From an uncultured Bacteroidales bacterium (GTDB lineage Bacteria; Bacteroidota; Bacteroidia; Bacteroidales; Bacteroidaceae): DNA of 64,000 bases. A program made the position numbers and the translations under genes. The notes under the pieces are model-generated. The model saw only the letters and a program-made list of their open reading frames with translations, was not told the DNA's origin and ran no database searches. Position 1 is the stretch's first letter. The number at the start of each line of letters is the position of its first letter. This document shows positions 62,376-64,000 of this stretch, piece by piece. The DNA lies in the NCBI GenBank assembly GCA_902798615.1, contig CADBXL010000005.1:34821-98820 (forward strand), given 5' to 3'.

Positions 62376-62760
62376 AAAAGTAATGTGTTTTCATAATAAT
62401 ATATCGGTGGGATAATTATGCTTCCCACAAGTAAAGATAGAAATATTCGAGAATTAAACAAGAAGAGTCATTATTTTCAACATAACTATGATTGAATGTA
62501 TAACTAAGAGGTTCCCAAAAATGGGAGCCTCTTTTTTTATGTTTATAGGAGTATGAACCATAGTTATAGTATGATATTTGGGAAATAATCATACTTTTAT
62601 TATAAACTGTGTTAAGCGGTGTCCATAGATAAGTTCGTTTTTCCTCTATTCCACAAAATATTTGTTCCTTTGCATCGGATTTCAGAAATGACGCATCCAT
62701 AAAGATTCGTTTTTCTGAGTATGATTCATAATAAGGATAACGTAATAATATCAGACAAAA
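62376..62760. other. Gap before the transfer genes
   Basis: It contains the helicase-gene terminator (62508-62539), a second hairpin near 62567-62595 (AGTATGAT/ATCATACT arms) and a -7-like TTCCTTTG at 62665-62672 that may start the transfer operon. No credible gene. Confidence 0.55.
62508..62539 (+). terminator. Terminator before the transfer operon
   Basis: GAGGTTCCCA (62509-62518) and TGGGAGCCTC (62522-62531) pair over three bases with one wobble, followed by seven Ts. Confidence 0.85.
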
Positions 62761-63237
62761 ATGACACCATTTATAATATTCGTACTAATACTCACATTCG
62801 GATATTTGATTTACTTCACGGTAATGATAACCCTCGACCTCCACGGAAAGAAGGACGAAAGGAAAGTGGAGGAAGAAAATATTGATGTAAGCGAGTTCGC
62901 GGAGGAATCTCCAGTAGTGGTAGATGAGTCAGACGATTCGCAGGGTGGAGCATTGACATACACTGAAGAAGTGGATGACGACGGCCTTCGAGTAGTCACG
63001 CCATCAGGTAATATGGATTCTGCCGTTTCATACGAAGAGAACGAGAATACTCAATCGGAACAGGAACCAGAACCGAAGACTACAAGCGAAGAACTGAATG
63101 AAGAGAACGAGCTGTATATGGAACAGATAGATCCGAAGGCTCAGCTCAGCATCGTTTCCGACACGTTCATAAACAAGCTTAACGAAAAACAGAAACAAAG
63201 AAAAATCGAGAGAAAGAATGCTATCGACCATCTGTAG
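62761..63237 (+). CDS. ICE transfer-region membrane protein
   Basis: A 158-residue protein with one N-terminal transmembrane helix (about 3-25) and a long acidic, disordered cytosolic or periplasmic region, with a basic end (KQKQRKIERKNAID). Not recognised by family. It overlaps the DUF4134 gene start by 20 bases, so it is co-translated with it and is probably part of the conjugation operon. Confidence 0.65.
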   Translation: MTPFIIFVLILTFGYLIYFTVMITLDLHGKKDERKVEEENIDVSEFAEESPVVVDESDDSQGGALTYTEEVDDDGLRVVTPSGNMDSAVSYEENENTQSEQEPEPKTTSEELNEENELYMEQIDPKAQLSIVSDTFINKLNEKQKQRKIERKNAIDHL

Positions 63238-63571
63238 AAATACGAGACTCATATTTTTTGCCATGTTAGGCATCATGCTCCTCCAGCCAATTTCTTCAGC
63301 AGCCAAATGCGGTGGTGTGGATTACAGCTGGGGGGCAGATGCTCTAGCGAATGCTCATGACTACACAGTCACCATGATGTTATATATCGTTTATCTCGCA
63401 TACGCTATTGCTGCCATCGTTGCAATCATAGGAGCATTACAGATATACTTCAAGATGACTACGGGTGAAGGAGATGTTACCAAGAGTATCATGATTCTTG
63501 TAGGTGCATGTCTGTTCATGATTGGAGCCTTCATACTCTTCCCGGCCTTCTTCGGCTACAATATCATTTAG
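63218..63571 (+). CDS. DUF4134/TraE family conjugation protein, first copy
   Basis: A 117-residue protein with a signal peptide (cleavage near SSAA, about 28) and two hydrophobic helices (about 48-70 and 88-112), a VirB2-pilin-like plan. Family elements are ALANAHDYTVTMMLYIVYLAYAIAAI and YFKMTTGEGDVTKSIMILVGACLF. TraE is part of the transfer machinery of CTnDOT-like elements, possibly the pilus subunit. A second copy follows 99 bases later. Confidence 0.85.
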   Translation: MLSTICRNTRLIFFAMLGIMLLQPISSAAKCGGVDYSWGADALANAHDYTVTMMLYIVYLAYAIAAIVAIIGALQIYFKMTTGEGDVTKSIMILVGACLFMIGAFILFPAFFGYNII

Positions 63572-63670
63572 TAGAACTGTTTCAGGATAACATAAGAAAT
63601 CTCAACCCTGCAGGAGAGATAATATCGTGAACAATAAACACTCAAAAAGTAAAACAATTAAAGCAAAACA

Positions 63671-64000
63671 ATGAAAAAGTTAAAAACGTTCGTAAAGAAC
63701 CTCTTCAGCGCAAACCGTGCTAAGCTGCTTGCCATGATGCTGCTTTTCTGTACTCTTGCAACCTTCGCACAGAGTTCTGCCGGTGACTACACCGCAGGAA
63801 CAAATGCCCTCTCCACTGTTACAGAGGAGATTGCAAAGTACATCCCATACGTAGTCAAGCTGTGCTATGCTATCGCTGGCGTTGTAGCCGTAGTCGGTGC
63901 TATCTCTGTTTACATCGCAATGAACAACGAGGAGCAGGATGTGAAGAAGAAGATCATGATGGTCGTTGGCGCATGTATCTTCCTTGTAGCAGCAGCCCAG
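63671..64000 (+). CDS. DUF4134/TraE family conjugation protein, second copy (cut by window end)
   Basis: The first 110 residues of a paralogue of the previous gene: signal peptide to about residue 34 (AQSSAGD), then AGTNALSTVTEEIAKYIPYVVKL, a helix (VVKLCYAIAGVVAVVGAISVY), a loop with NNEEQDVKKKI, and a second helix running into the window edge. Missing C-terminus is due to the window, not a mutation. Two tandem copies suggest a major and a minor pilin, or a recent duplication. Confidence 0.85.
   Translation, partial: MKKLKTFVKNLFSANRAKLLAMMLLFCTLATFAQSSAGDYTAGTNALSTVTEEIAKYIPYVVKLCYAIAGVVAVVGAISVYIAMNNEEQDVKKKIMMVVGACIFLVAAAQ

Larger units (their letters stand above)
49425..64000 (+). mobile_element. 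Integrative conjugative element (left part; right end outside window)
   Basis: Directly after mnmE lie an HTH regulator, a tyrosine recombinase, small HTH proteins, a RepA-like ATPase and a Toprim primase, then transfer genes of the TraE/DUF4134 kind. All genes run left to right, and G+C drops visibly from about 57,900. The left end is placed between the mnmE terminator (49497) and the 49569 repeats. The attachment core was not identified. Confidence 0.8.

Overview
The window looks like a chromosomal segment of a Prevotella-like member of the Bacteroidales, ending inside an integrative conjugative element (ICE). The evidence is: promoters of the Bacteroidetes type (TTG, 19-21 bases, TAnnTTTG) in front of many genes; starts that do not rely on Shine-Dalgarno sequences; families typical of the phylum (DUF4494, DUF4922/SpoIID, LptE/SecG cluster, TamB, LemA/M48, GH106, DUF4134 conjugation proteins); and AT-rich intergenic DNA full of short tandem and palindromic repeats. 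No tRNA, rRNA or CRISPR array was recognised. The species name is an inference.

Region 1 (1-49,500) is core genome. It holds dnaX (with a plausible -1 frameshift site); rlmN; a PdxA relative lacking the family's metal ligands; a sigma-54 activator; lptE; a conserved hypothetical; secG; lemA and an M48 protease; a fluoride channel (crcB); an etfB-etfA-acyl-CoA dehydrogenase operon; a MATE transporter and a methyltransferase; a mutarotase-like protein and a phosphohexomutase; rlmH; a GH106-like rhamnosidase; a minus-strand run (flavodoxin-like protein, AlaX-like editing protein, DUF1232, CDF metal transporter); aroC and a SlyD-like isomerase; a 1.5 kb non-coding stretch; a DUF3256-like protein; a TPR protein overlapping a LolC/E-type permease; an aminotransferase; DUF4494; YggS; TamB; a Dna2-like helicase-nuclease; a giant glycosyltransferase/DUF4922/SpoIID fusion followed by an AmpG-like permease; and mnmE.

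Region 2 (about 49,500 to the end) is the left part of an ICE lying directly behind mnmE. Its order is: a protein built from eight tandem excisionase-like helix-turn-helix repeats, preceded by four helically phased 10-bp direct repeats; a CTnDOT-type tyrosine recombinase; a small membrane protein; two small coiled-coil/HTH proteins around an unknown protein; a RepA-like ATPase; a Toprim primase; an AT-rich gap; a 1207-residue RecD-like helicase with a C-terminal PD-(D/E)XK-like domain (possible defence cargo); then the start of the transfer operon with two tandem DUF4134/TraE pilin-like genes, the second cut by the window end.

The main candidates for new biology are: the eight-HTH protein with its phased repeats at the ICE left end; the helicase-nuclease cargo; the four-part cell-wall fusion next to AmpG; a conserved 29-nt leader hairpin shared by rlmN and the fusion gene; an 11-bp-period tandem repeat family at six intergenic loci; and a repeat cluster at 10,029-10,596 bounded by 16-bp inverted repeats.
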